Translations under genes and position numbers: made by a program
The notes under the pieces: generated by a model
The model's input: the letters and a program-made list of their open reading frames with translations, nothing else
Told to the model about the DNA's origin: nothing
The model's database searches: none
In this document: positions 9,283-18,700 of the stretch, in pieces
Numbering within the stretch: the stretch's first letter is position 1
Layout: the number at the start of each line of letters is the position of its first letter
NCBI GenBank assembly: GCA_003427395.1
Contig: BFEA01000313.1
Coordinates: 165,552-194,684, forward strand
DNA: 29,133 nucleotides
Reading direction: 5' to 3'
From: Chara braunii
Taxonomy: Eukaryota > Streptophyta > Charophyceae > Charales > Characeae

Positions 9283-9293
9283 TGATACCAACT
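9283..9293 (-). other. Possible initiator-Met tRNA primer-binding site
   Basis: On the minus strand this reads TTGGTATCAAG. TGGTATCA is the start of the primer-binding site used by many plant Ty3 elements, complementary to the 3' end of initiator tRNA-Met. It lies at the end of the sequence shared with the + strand LTR, where such a site should be. Only eight bases match, and the LTR here does not end in an obvious CA, so chance cannot be excluded. Confidence 0.35.
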
Positions 9294-10953
9294 CCATCAT
9301 CTAGGGCCTGGAGAGGAATTAAGGGGTTTGACTTTGACGGCTGTCACGGACGACAACGTCCAACTATATAAAAAATTTAAATAAAAGCAAAGGATAGAAG
9401 GGGATCTCCCTTTTTTCTCAACGTATAATTTGTTTAACCCTTGCATACGGTCATAGTAAACCGCGCGAACACTGAAGTCATAAATATGTATTTATATAAA
9501 TAAGAGTCATTAATAAAGGACGACCACTTCTCACAGTCACAGCGAGACTCCTCTCAGCCATATATGTATGAGATCACAGTCAGCCACATCAAGAGTCCGA
9601 ACCACAAAATATATCTGCAATCACATCAAAGATTCAACCAAAACTCTACGCAATATATGGGGTTAACTTTAACCATTCTCAGCGCTCACACCCCTCGCTT
9701 TAGCCATACAAGCCTCACTCTGTGTGCAACTCTCAAAATAAAATACTTAGTATCTTTATTAAATCGTCATTCAAGTAAAGTTAGGGCAAAAACACAGCGA
9801 AACAATTCAAACCACATAGCTAAAGTCGTTAGGTTGAGTACTAGAAGCGGATTGCAGTTGAGTCGTAAACTGGCGAATCGGCAACTGATCTGTTATCAGT
9901 GATAACAGAAGATGATCCTCGTGGGATCAAGCTGAATCTAGCCCAAATTATGAATCAAGCGATCAAGAAGATATGTGACACAAGACACACCAATCCCTAA
10001 GCTAAACCTATAAGTCCATGAAAAATAACCTCCATATCACGGTCTCACTCAAACATCGTTCTTAATTAACTAAGTCTAAATTTATCCCTAAGCGGATACC
10101 TAAAGAAAAGGTAGACCCTGGTAGAATCTCCTTCATAAAGAGAGGATCGCCAGAATCGCCACATGTCAAAATATAATCTATCGCCACATGTCAAAATATA
10201 ATCTATCTCCTTTAAACTAAAAAACTTTCGGCAACGCTTCTCGTAGGAAAAGTGTCTTCTCAGAATTTATACTCGTCTCAATATGATAACTGAAATCATC
10301 TTCAACTTTACAAACTCAAATTTTGTCTAACTCCATGAAGTAGCAAAAATTTGGGCAGCAGTCCCTTAAAAAAAGGAGACTTTCCAGATTTTTCCTAAGT
10401 CATATATAAAATTTAGACAAGGTGAACTTTGAAAAGTCAAATTTTGACCAACTCCTTCTATTTGCAAAAATGTTGGCAGCGCTTCCCGTAGAGAAAGTAA
10501 CAGTCAAAATTATATAAAGCCAAGTATAAGAAAAGATCCCTGAAAATCCGAGAAATGACCTAAGTAAAAAGAACTTAGCTCAGAAAATGCAGGAATCAAA
10601 ACCAACTCTTATCGCTCTAGCATGTGGCGAGCATCTAAAACATCTACCTGTCAACAAAAACTCAGACTAAGTAATAATCTCACTCAGCCACATGCAAGAC
10701 CAAACCATAAAGGTAAGTACTCTCACCAACCAAAAGTCAATCTTATCAAACAATAGTTCATAGTCTTTCAATGATTTCTCTTTATACCCAACTTACATAC
10801 GATATAAGGCTAGACCACCTAAACTTATGGAACATGTCAAGCTCAACTATTGAATATACACAAACACATGGCACTACAACTTTTCTCTTCCTTGGGCACG
10901 TGTGACTAGGCCACCCTTGTCGCCCTGAACTTTTTTAGTATCCAAGTTTTATA
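9294..10953 (-). repeat. Inverted LTR copy, inner part
   Basis: Read on the minus strand this follows the + LTR from its last hairpin unit to its end: a unit with stem GCT-GAC/GTC-AGC (10809-10815/10836-10842), CATAAGTT followed by a TTATATCG..ATGTAAG stretch matching 6970-7010, three copies of the GCGCTGCC motif, and the final block TTGGACG..GTCCGTG (9340-9365) matching 8274-8295. Divergence is substantial. The rest of this LTR lies at 13146-13760, beyond an insertion. Confidence 0.65.
10155..10204. repeat. 25-bp perfect tandem duplication
   Basis: The 25-bp sequence beginning ATCGCCACATG occurs twice back to back (10155-10179 and 10180-10204) without differences, so it is a recent local duplication inside the inverted LTR. 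Confidence 0.9.
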
Positions 10954-11099
10954 GTAAGTTGTTTATTAATTCCGGCCGGATTAAGTGACCGGAATATCCG
11001 GCCGCTTTATCCAGCACCATATTTATCCCGAATTCCGGATAAACCAAAAAATGATAATTTTTTTTTTAATTTTTTTTTTTTTTTTTTTTTTTGCGCTTG

Positions 11100-11600
11100 A
11101 GGATTCCAACAGGTTCAAATGTGGGATTTTTTTCTCGTCCTCCTCCTTGTCTGCCTCCTCCCTACTCCTCTCCTCGTGCTCCACCACTTCTGGATCTTTC
11201 TCCTTCTCCTCTTCTTGGTCGTCGTCGTCCTCCTCCTCCACCTCCTCCTCTTCCTCCTATTCTGCATCTTCTTCTTCCTCCTCCTCCCCTTCCTCCTCTT
11301 CGTCTTCCTCCTCCTCCTCGTCTTCTACTTCGTCTTTTTCCTTCTCCTCCTCCTCCTCCTCCTCCTCCTCTCCTTCCTCCTCCTGCTCGTCCTTTTCTAA
11401 TTTTTCTTCTACCTCCTCCTCCTCCTCCTCTTCCTCCTCCTCCTCATCATCCTTCCTCTTCGTCCTCCTCTTCCTCCTCCTCCTCCTCTACCTCGCCATC
11501 CTTCCTCCTCCTCCTCCTCTTCCTCCTCCGCCTCCTCCTCCTCCTCCTCCTCGTCATCCTTCCTCCTCCTCCTCCTCGTAGGCCCTTTCCTCCTCCTAGT
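11100..11600. repeat. CTC/TCC-rich pyrimidine tract
   Basis: About 500 bases of near-pure pyrimidine on the + strand, mostly CTC and TTC triplets, preceded by a T-rich run (11056-11092). Long ORFs in all phases arise only from the triplet repeat and are not genes. Such homopurine-homopyrimidine DNA can form triplex structures. Confidence 0.9.
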
Positions 11601-11875
11601 ACTCCAATCTTTCGCTTCACTCGACAACACTTTTCAAGAGCTCCAAGCCTCTAACCATCGTCAGGGAAGCTTCAGAGGGAACGAGCTACAAAGCGGACCG
11701 ATTAGGCTTTCGCCCCTATACCGCCCTGACCCACATTTTTTTCCCCCCTTAATCAATCAATCAATCAAAAAAAAAAAAAAAAAAAAAAACATTATAGGAT
11801 TATCCAATCGAATCAATTGATTTGATTGAATTTTGATTTTCAAATCAAGAACCAATCAAATCGATCCATTCAATT

Positions 11876-11877
11876 GG

Positions 11878-11941
<64 letters not shown>

Positions 11942-12104
11942 ATGGAAAAAAAAAATACAAAATGTTATCCAATCGAATCAATCGATTCGATTGGATCTTG
12001 ATTCAAAAATCAAGATCCAATCGAATCGATTGATTCGATTGGATAACATTTTGTCTTTTTTTTTCATCGATTGATTGATTGATTAATTGATTGATTGATT
12101 GATT
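11876..12104. repeat. AATC repeats flanking a 47-bp perfect palindrome
   Basis: Arms 11957-12003 and 12008-12054 are exact reverse complements around the 4-base spacer CAAA. Pairing continues outward through an A-run/T-run, GATG/CATC, and the (AATC)n array on the left (to about 11940) against (GATT)n on the right (12065-12104), with small interruptions. Total arm length is near 100 bp. Confidence 0.92.
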
Positions 12105-12646
12105 GAGGAGGAGGAGGTGGAGGAGTTGGTGGTGGAGATGGAGGAGGTGAAAGCCGAGGAGGAGGAGGAGGAGGAGGAGGAGGTGGAGGCTCACCTTCAG
12201 CGATAGGTAGAGAAGGAGCAGCTCCCGGCGATGGCTCCAACGGCGGCGGTTATGCCTGCAACAGCGGAACGGGTGGAGGAACAGGAGGAGGAGGAGGAGG
12301 AGGAGAAGGAGGAGGAGGAGGAGGAGGTGGAAGACGAGTAGGAAGAGGAGGAGGAGAAGGTGGAGGAGGTGAAAGCCGAGGAGGAGGAGGAGGAGGTGGA
12401 AGGTCATCTTCAACGACGAGTAGAGGAGGAGCAGCACCCGGCGATGGCTCCAGTGGTGGCAGCTATGCCTGCGGCAGCGGAACAGCGGGAGGAAGAGGAG
12501 GAGGAGGAGCAAAGGGAGGAGGAGGAGGAGGAGGAGGAGGAGGAGGAGGAGGAGGAGACTCACCTTCAACGACGAGTAGTGGAGGAGGAGCACCCGACGA
12601 TGGCTCCAACGGCGGTGGCTATGCCTGCAGCAGCTGAACAGCGGGG
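12104..12646. repeat. GAG/GGA purine tract with three conserved blocks of about 95 bp
   Basis: The purine-rich tract is the mirror in composition of the CTC tract left of the palindrome. Within it, three related blocks lie at about 12181-12275, 12395-12489 and 12553-12646. Each contains GGCGATGGCTCCA or a one-base variant, then TATGCCTGC and GCGGAACAGCGG-like ends. Variable-length GGA runs separate them. ORFs here are triplet-repeat artefacts. Confidence 0.8.
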
Positions 12647-12850
12647 CAGCGGGCAGCAAGCAGCAAGGCAGCGGGCAGCGGGGCAGGGGGCAGCGCCCAG
12701 CAGGGCAGCGGGGCAGGGGGCAGCGCCCAGCAGGGCAGCGGGGCAGCGAGCAGCGAACAGCAGGGCAGCGGGGCACCGAGCAGCGAGCAGCAGGGCAGCG
12801 GGGGAGCGACCAGCAGGACAACGAGCATTGGGGTAGCAAGCAGCGGGGCA
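12640..12850. repeat. GGGCAGC minisatellite
   Basis: Irregular tandem copies of GCAGCGGG/GGGGCAGC with a larger repeated unit containing GGGGCAGGGGGCAGCGCCCA (12675 and 12711 regions). G-rich runs on the + strand are frequent. The reverse-strand ORF reading Cys, Pro and Leu repeats is an artefact. Confidence 0.8.
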
Positions 12851-13145
12851 GCATGATTTCAAATTCAAAATTGGCCTGATCTGAACCGTCGATCTTGGTG
12901 GACCGACGACCGATATCGGACCTTTTTTTTTTTTAAATCTATGGGTCCCTCTCGGGATCCACCACAACGAGGTGCTGCCAGGGGTTGATAAAAACCCCTT
13001 GGCGCCCCTAGACCCTAAGAAGAAGCCCTGTGCCTATTTTGCGCAGGGCCCAGAATATTTATTTTCGGGTTCTTCCGGGGGTATTTTTCCGGCCGGATAT
13101 TCTGGATGGTCCACGGCCATCCGGATATCCGAAAAAATAACTTAG

Positions 13146-13760
13146 GTTTTATATAATTATCGGCACTTAGTCTTTTAAGGTAGCATATGACTGAACCGAT
13201 CATCTTTAGCTCGAGGTTCGGCCTGCCCCTTCTTGCCATAAATTTATTCCTAGGTAATACTCTCTTTAGTTTGTGATAAGTTATAGTCAGACCACCCAAA
13301 CTTATGGAACAATGTCTGACTAGCTTGTTCATAGGTAAAGTAGTAATAAAATATACTCAGATTATAACATCTTGGTTCCAGCATATGCGTGGCATTGGAC
13401 CAAGACCACCCAAACTCATGGAACATGTCTGGTCCTCTGCCTGATTCATTTTTCTTAATGGTAATACAGGAAGAGGTTGAGCCACCCAAACTTATGGAAC
13501 ATGCTCATACCTCCTCGTTCAAAATCAAAAGAAACTGAGAAAACCCAAAATAAACAAGGCAACCAAGCCACCCAAACTTATGAGTCAGTGCTTGGTTCCC
13601 AAAAAGTCAACCACACAGAGCCCTCACGAATCAAAGCAACCAGATCACTCAAACTTATGGAACAATGTCTGGTTCTCCAGGCAATTCAAAAATACACATA
13701 GCACTGAGTCTCCCCAAACTTATGGAGACTTGCCCAGCCTTTGATTGACCCCGTCAAACA
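13146..13760 (-). repeat. Inverted LTR copy, outer part with hairpin array (right end approximate)
   Basis: Six units share a loop like CACCCAAACTTATGGAACAAT, yet each has its own complementary stem: TAGTCAGAC/GTCTGACTA (13284-13292/13314-13322), GGACCA-a-GAC/GTC-TGGTCC (13397-13406/13427-13435), GAGGT-t-GAGC/GCTC-at-ACCTC (13473-13482/13503-13513), AACCAAGC/GCTTGGTT (13561-13568/13590-13597), AACCAGA/TCTGGTT (13638-13644/13668-13674) and AGTCTCC/GGAGACT (13707-13713/13724-13730). The reverse complement of the loop contains CCATAAGTT, the core of the + LTR units. The true LTR start beyond 13760 is not identifiable. Confidence 0.75.
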
Positions 13761-15649
13761 CAAACAACACTGCCTTCCTCCCATGCTTTCCCCAGATGCA
13801 ATCCCAGAATCTGCTTTCCGTTAGACCACAAAATTGAACTTACATTACACATGCATTCCTTTACATAAGTCTAAATCATGTCATGAAAGTCAAAGTAGTA
13901 ATGCATATCATATACTCAGTCAAAACGTAGTACGAAATAAAGATAGGGGTTATAACTGGGTTTATAAAGGGAAAGCAATGATTACCTCTCAGTTCCCTGC
14001 CTCCAGAACTCCTCTTGAGTTCCGGCAGAGCTCCCGCAATCGGTGGACTGACTCCCCACAGAGTCTTGCTGTGGTCCTACAGGTTGCAATCCCGCCTGCC
14101 GCATTCCTCTCAGAAAAAGATTAGACTTAGACTAAGGAGGGTAGAAATAAGGGGTTTTAGACGCTCGAGATACAGGAGAGAGACTAACTCACCTCTCTGG
14201 AGAGGGCCTTGAAACCTTCATACGCCTGAGGGTCCCACAATGATGGTCAAAACGTGCAGTAACTTGGTCAAACAAATATCGGACTTCTGGTCGTTGACCT
14301 CCAGACGACACTTTAAACCCCTGCAAAACCTTTCTCTTCAATGAGCTCGGCCTCCCTGCAATTCGCGACCCAAGGTATGCTAGCCATAGGCAAGTCCACA
14401 ACTTTCTGGCTCACTTCTAATCACTTACCATGGCGATCCCAAATATGTAGTTAGATTCGGAAGAGGGTGAGTAGAAGGGAAGTTAGCACGACGAAGGAGT
14501 GTCAAGAGAGCGAGATATGGTGAAGGCGCTGACTCGTATCTCGCCCGTTTCTTAGTGGAAACGGGCGAGCGAAGACTTGAATTCGGGTTTTGCAGGCGTG
14601 GCGAATTTGATGGTAGCATCAGATTCTGCATTTGAGTAGTGAGTCAGCCTACATCAGTAGTGGGGGCTGTGTGGTGCCTGGTAGGAGTAGGATGCAGGCG
14701 GGAACTGAATTTATCTTCCCGTATCTTAACAGGAGATTCATTCTCATTCCCTTTTGGTGGGTCAGGTGGCGAGCGGGAGTGGACGTGACAGACGCGAGAG
14801 GAAGAAGAGGAAAAGGTGAGGAAAGGTAAGGATGAGAAGGACTTACCTGGATGATCAAACTGATCATACGGGAAAAGCCGAAGGGCGGGGCTTCAAGTGC
14901 GGAGTTGCGAGGTTTCTTTGACGCAAAGTTGGCAGTGTATTCGGCCATGACCCGACGGTAGATTCACTTGATTTTGCTTGGCCGATTGGTAGGAGTAAAG
15001 TGGGAACAACCGCGAGTTTGGAGACTTACCTGTTGGCCGGTGCATTGCTCATCCTAGATAACGTACATAGATGAGTGTTGACAAAGGGTTCAGACTCATG
15101 TTGGGCGGTTACGACCAAGTTGTAGTATGTGCAACAACGACCAGCATTTGCATGCACCTTCCCACGCTCGTACAGCAGGTTCCGTTTCGTCTTACACGCT
15201 AGCAAGTTGCCGAATTAGTGAGAGAAACTGGCGAATTGCAGGTGTAAGTCCTAATCCAGTGGTTCAGCTCAGCTGGTGAGGCGAGTGAGTTGGCATTTAG
15301 GGGGTCTTCGGCTCAGTTGACCTTGGATATACAGGCAAGTTCGGTACCCGCCATGGAGAGATACGTCGTCGTAACATCGAGCAGGCTGCCATAGAGTTGC
15401 GTAGGCAGGCGGCTGTTAGGTAACAACGATGACCGAGGAGCAAGGTTGGGGGCTTACTTGCAAGACAGTCTCGGTCCGCTGCTGCTTGTTTGGATGAGAA
15501 GAAAGCGGCAAGGGGCGAGCCGCGAAAGTTGGAAGGTTTATCTGTGGCTAATTTGTTGCCTAGCTCCGATAAGCAAGGCAGCAGGAAACATTCATTTTTC
15601 CCATCAGCCTGTGTAGTGACAGACCGACTGCGAGGGTGCCAACTTACCT
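13761..15649 (-). other. Uncharacterised region with minus-strand exon-like segments
   Basis: No recognised gene. On the minus strand, splice-donor matches occur at about 15645 (CAG/GTAAGT), 15460 (CAA/GTAAGC), 15025 (CAG/GTAAGT), 14843 (CAG/GTAAGT), 14427 (ATG/GTAAGT), 14189 (GAG/GTGAGT) and 13985 (GAG/GTAATC). Candidate coding pieces end at some of these: an ATG at 14948 open for 34 codons to the donor at 14847, and an ATG at 14631 open for 68 codons to the donor near 14427. Pyrimidine-rich AG sites precede some pieces. They match no family I recognise, and joining them is guesswork. This could be host exons, an element's untranslated introns, or chance. Confidence 0.25.
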
Positions 15650-16057
15650 GCTGGCTGCGGTTAACTACTTCCTCCAATGCCTCCTCATTCCTGGCGATCT
15701 GCTGACAACGTGCAGTGATTAACTCCTCTGTGGTCAAGTGCGGATTATCGTCTAACCTGTTCCAGGTAGGGACGAGGGCCTCCACTGGGAAGTCAATCTC
15801 CCTTCCATACCATAGCTCCGGTGGAATGCATCCTGTCATTCTCTTTGGTGTCATGTTCTCGGAGAAGACTGCCTGCTTAAGGTACCGTGGCCAGTTCCCC
15901 AAATTGTCTGTTGCAACCTTAGCGATTGTGTTTTTCAAGGTCCGGTCCGGTGCCCCCTTTCTACTAGTGCATTTGCCTCAGGGTGGTAGGGTTCAATGAT
16001 CTTGATAGGTACGCACAGTGTCTTAAGCCTGTTCAACACCTCCTGGTTAACAAATTA
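15650..16057 (-). pseudogene. pol: Pol (second element): integrase core end, truncated
   Basis: This continues integrase after a TAA at 16057-16055. F-V-N-Q-E-V-L-N-R-L leads to I-E-P-Y-H-P-E-A-N-A-L-V-E-R-G-H, which carries the catalytic Glu region. A tandem duplication of five bases (GGTCC repeated at 15939-15952) then shifts the frame. After the shift, KNTIAKV..NWPRYLKQAV and P-P-E-L-W-Y-G-R-E-I continue the post-core helices. Recognisable sequence ends at N-R-S-Q-Q near 15650, precisely at a CAG/GTAAGT donor-like site. The expected SH3-like C-terminus is missing and no 3' LTR is visible downstream, so the element is truncated or rearranged here. Confidence 0.75.
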
Positions 16058-17866
16058 TGTCTCATTGTCCGCTATAAACCTGCGCACGAAGGGGTGCCTT
16101 AGGTAGAAATCTTCCACCCAGTCGGCCACTACTTTCCCCGTCTTCTTCTTGAGAGCTACGGCTTCTACATAGCCACTAAGATTATCCCTTGCATCCAAGA
16201 TGTATCTAAATTCATCCGTTGATACGGGCATAACCGCAAGATCGAGGTGAACAAGGTGTCCGGGTCCCAGTACCCTAGTGGGTCTAAGGGGCTCGTAAAC
16301 CCGTATGGAGCTCCTCTCTTGACATATCAGACACGTCTGACAGTACGTTGCGACCATGCCTGCCATTCCCGGCCAGAAATACCGGGGCACAATCTTTGCA
16401 AGTGTCCCCTTTGACGACCTGTGACCCCCAGCTGGCCCATCGTGCATTGCCTGAATTACGTCCAGCTGCCTAGACCTCCCACAAACGACGCGTTTAGGCA
16501 TCATCCCTTCCTCTCTCTTGAACAGGTGGCCATTTCTTAGGATGTACTTTTCTACTTCCTCCCTTGCCTTGGGACTGACTTCCGTAGGTTGTTTGTTCCC
16601 TACAAGCAGCAGTCCGATTTCTTTGAAAACGCCCTCGTACATCTGTACGAGGAAGAATTCTTGTTCGTTCTGATTGGTACCCCGCTCCTCCCGAGTGAGA
16701 TTGACTAGGTATTGACACTCCTTCTGTGCCCAGGTTTCGGCCAATGTTATCACGGCGTCCCGTCCCCCTTCCACGGCCATCGCTGTCAGCTCTTCTCTGG
16801 CCCCTACTTGTGCTCCCCACGAGTCCTTCTCCTCTTTACGCCTGACCGTGGTGGCTGGTCCTTCCCTGAGTTCTGCAACTACTGGAGGCGCGCTTTTTTC
16901 CAAGGTTTGAATCAGCAACTGACCTGTTGTAATTGCTGGATATGCCATCTCATTATCCACCACAAGGGTCCCTCCTTCATACTTCAAGAAGGCGTCGATT
17001 GGTTCCACGTCCTCTACTCCTTCTGGTATGATACATACCCTGCTCAGCCCATCTGCCCTATTTCGAAGCCCCGCAATCCGCTCGACGAATTGCCATATGA
17101 AGCCTATCCATCTGCTAACGGTCGGGTCTATAGGCTTGTAGTTCTTTAGGGCCCTGGCGACGTTGGCAGGATCGATCCTTAGGATAAATCGCCTTCTGAA
17201 CAGGTATGCCTGGAAGGTCTGAAGACAATGCAGAATCGCTAAGACCTCCTTCTTGAACTGTGAGTACCACCGTTCTGCCGAATTCAGGGTCCTACTTTCA
17301 AATCTGATTGGCCTTTCCTTGCCCTCCTCGCTTCTCTGTATCAATAGTCCTCCAACTGCCAGCGGTCCCCTATCTGTTTCTAAGATGGAGGGTCGTCCTA
17401 CCTCGTCATTAAAACAGGGTGCTGCTAGAGTGACCTGATCGGATGACAGGATGTCTTTGAGGGTCTGGGCTGCCTCTTCCCTATCCTCGGTCCAATCCGT
17501 AGTGCCACCTTCCCTAATCATCGCGCGGATAGGTTCTGCTATCTTTGCGAAACATGTCACGAAGATCCTCCAGAATCCAACCACCCCTAGGAAGGCTCGT
17601 ACTTCCGTCGTGGTAGGCAGGGGTGTCGACCACTGAGAGATCTTATCTGTCTTTGCTGAGTCGGGTTTCCTCCCATAGGCCCCACAACAAAATCCCAGTA
17701 TAGTTACCTCCGGGACAGCCACGATGCTCTTGGGTCCGCTTGCAGTAATATTGTAAACAAGGAACCGCTGGAGTAAGTCCTTAATATCTTGCAGGTGGTC
17801 CCAAACAAACTTTCGTACACCCGGCTCGATCTTCGTCTCGTCCTTGTACCTTTTACGGATTATCAT
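16058..17866 (-). pseudogene. pol: Pol (second element): RT thumb, RNase H, integrase zinc finger and core
   Basis: The longest uninterrupted pol stretch, about 600 codons. It starts after the RT active site with RT connection sequence (VRKFVWDHLQDI, EVRAFLGVVGFWRIF). RNase H has D in L-E-T-D-R-G-P, E in F-K-K-E-V-L-A-I-L and D in L-R-I-D-P-A-N-V. A spacer of about 150 residues with ADGLSR at its start leads to the integrase HHCC finger (H-D-G-P-A-G-G-H, then C-Q-T-C-L-I-C) with FWPGM between. The catalytic core begins at H-L-D-L-A-V-M-P and reaches F-I-A-D-N-E-T, where TAA cuts it. The pattern resembles a Ty3-type pol lineage I recall from basidiomycetes (associated with DUF4100) rather than the chromovirus at 2640. 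That comparison is from memory. Confidence 0.82.
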
Positions 17867-18170
17867 CTATATACGGTTCACGCTTTTCCGGAAACATATC
17901 CCCTACGACGACGAGCATCCTCCTCTGCGTTTCTGCTACCGGATTTGTAAAACCCATAGGGGTCACTTGCATTTGCAGCTGCCCTATGGGGGTGTGCATT
18001 GCGGTGTATGGTCTATCCCTCGCATCGAGTGGCAACTGGTCATATCCTGAGTACAGATCTATCAGGGAGTAAATGCTTCGCCCCGCATGAGATTCTGCCA
18101 ACAAGTCCGCCTGTGGAAGCGAGCCTGCATCCGTAATTGTTACTGCATTGAGCTTCTGCAGGTCCTGGAT
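17853..18170 (-). pseudogene. pol: Pol (second element): RT palm with YIDD
   Basis: In frame with the preceding RT segment after a TAG at 18173-18171 (family Trp codon, so TGG to TAG is likely). It reads I-Q-D-L-Q-K-L-N-A-V-T-I, then the first catalytic Asp in S-L-I-D-L-Y-S-G-Y-D-Q, T-P-I-G-Q-L-Q-M and P-M-G-F-T-N-P. The active-site Y-I-D-D is at 17873-17862. A stop at 17855-17853 arises because one base appears missing. The continuation is in the neighbouring frame (16058-17866), and the two readings overlap by 14 bases. Confidence 0.82.
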
Positions 18171-18700
18171 CTACCTGAGTGTCTTATTGGGCTTCCTGAA
18201 CACGAACCACTTGTTCGCGTAGGGGGATGTGGTGGGTTCAGCCACGAAAGAATCTATCTTGGCTCTAAGCAGGTCAGTGACTTCCGCTGCTATCCCAAAC
18301 TCATAGGCAGACCCTTTATCATTCCAACATTCATGCTCTACCGTGTAGATCCTAACCCGAGGAACTAGCTTTGCGTTCAACCACCCTTTCTGGTGATCAT
18401 TGAAAGCGAAAGCTAAATGAAACTCCTGACACGCCTTCCTTATCAACTGAGTTTCCTCTGCTGTTAGAAACCCTTCCACTCCTATTTTCATGGTATCTGC
18501 TACCTCATCAGGTATCCGATGCCCTTCCGTTGCTCGCCTCTCCCTTATAACCCGTAGGATTTCCTCTTCCTTTTCCATGACCTCTTCCTTTGATGTTTCT
18601 ACCAAGATCGAGACCGGCTTGGCCTTCTTGCCTACGGGTTTGTACTTTCGCACACTTCCTTCTGGGATCGTTCTCCTAAAAAATGAACGGTCGGGATCAG
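18171..18700 (-). pseudogene. pol: Pol (second element): RT N-terminal region
   Basis: Readable from about 18700 as D-P-D-R-S-F-F-R-R-T-I-P-E-G and onward through R-K-Y-K-P-V-G-K-K. Then come an acidic helical linker, FLTAEETQLI, a C-Q-E-F-H-L-A-F-A-F block, and the RT entry T-S-P-Y-A-N-K-W-F-V-F-R-K-P-N-K-T-L-R. The last of these corresponds to the [12 protein letters not shown] block of Ty3 RT. It ends at TAG 18173-18171. The join to the upstream segment needs a frame change near 18690-18710, so there is a small indel there. Confidence 0.75.

Larger units (their letters stand above)
10954..13145. mobile_element. 2,192-bp non-autonomous insertion with 8-bp target duplication
   Basis: GTTTTATA occurs immediately outside both ends (10946-10953 and 13146-13153). 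Removing the segment rejoins the LTR hairpin array. The ends are imperfect inverted repeats: TAAGTTGTTTATTAATTCCGG at the left, and TAAGTTATTTTTTCGG on the reverse strand at the right. Both ends carry clustered CCGGCCGGAT and ATCCGG motifs within about 100 bp. An 8-bp duplication and subterminal motif clusters recall hAT transposons, but the termini do not match the usual hAT start, so the superfamily is unassigned. No transposase is encoded. The interior is nearly all simple repeats. Confidence 0.6.

Noticed and set aside
11091-11654. Long Pro/Leu/Ser-rich ORFs in several frames
   Set aside because: They come from CTC/TCC triplet repeats, which stay open in every frame; no start context, domain or non-repeat sequence supports a gene.
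12003-12854. 283-codon minus-strand ORF and overlapping plus-strand Glu-rich ORFs
   Set aside because: Composed of translated AATC, GGA and GCAGC repeats; open because of repeat composition.
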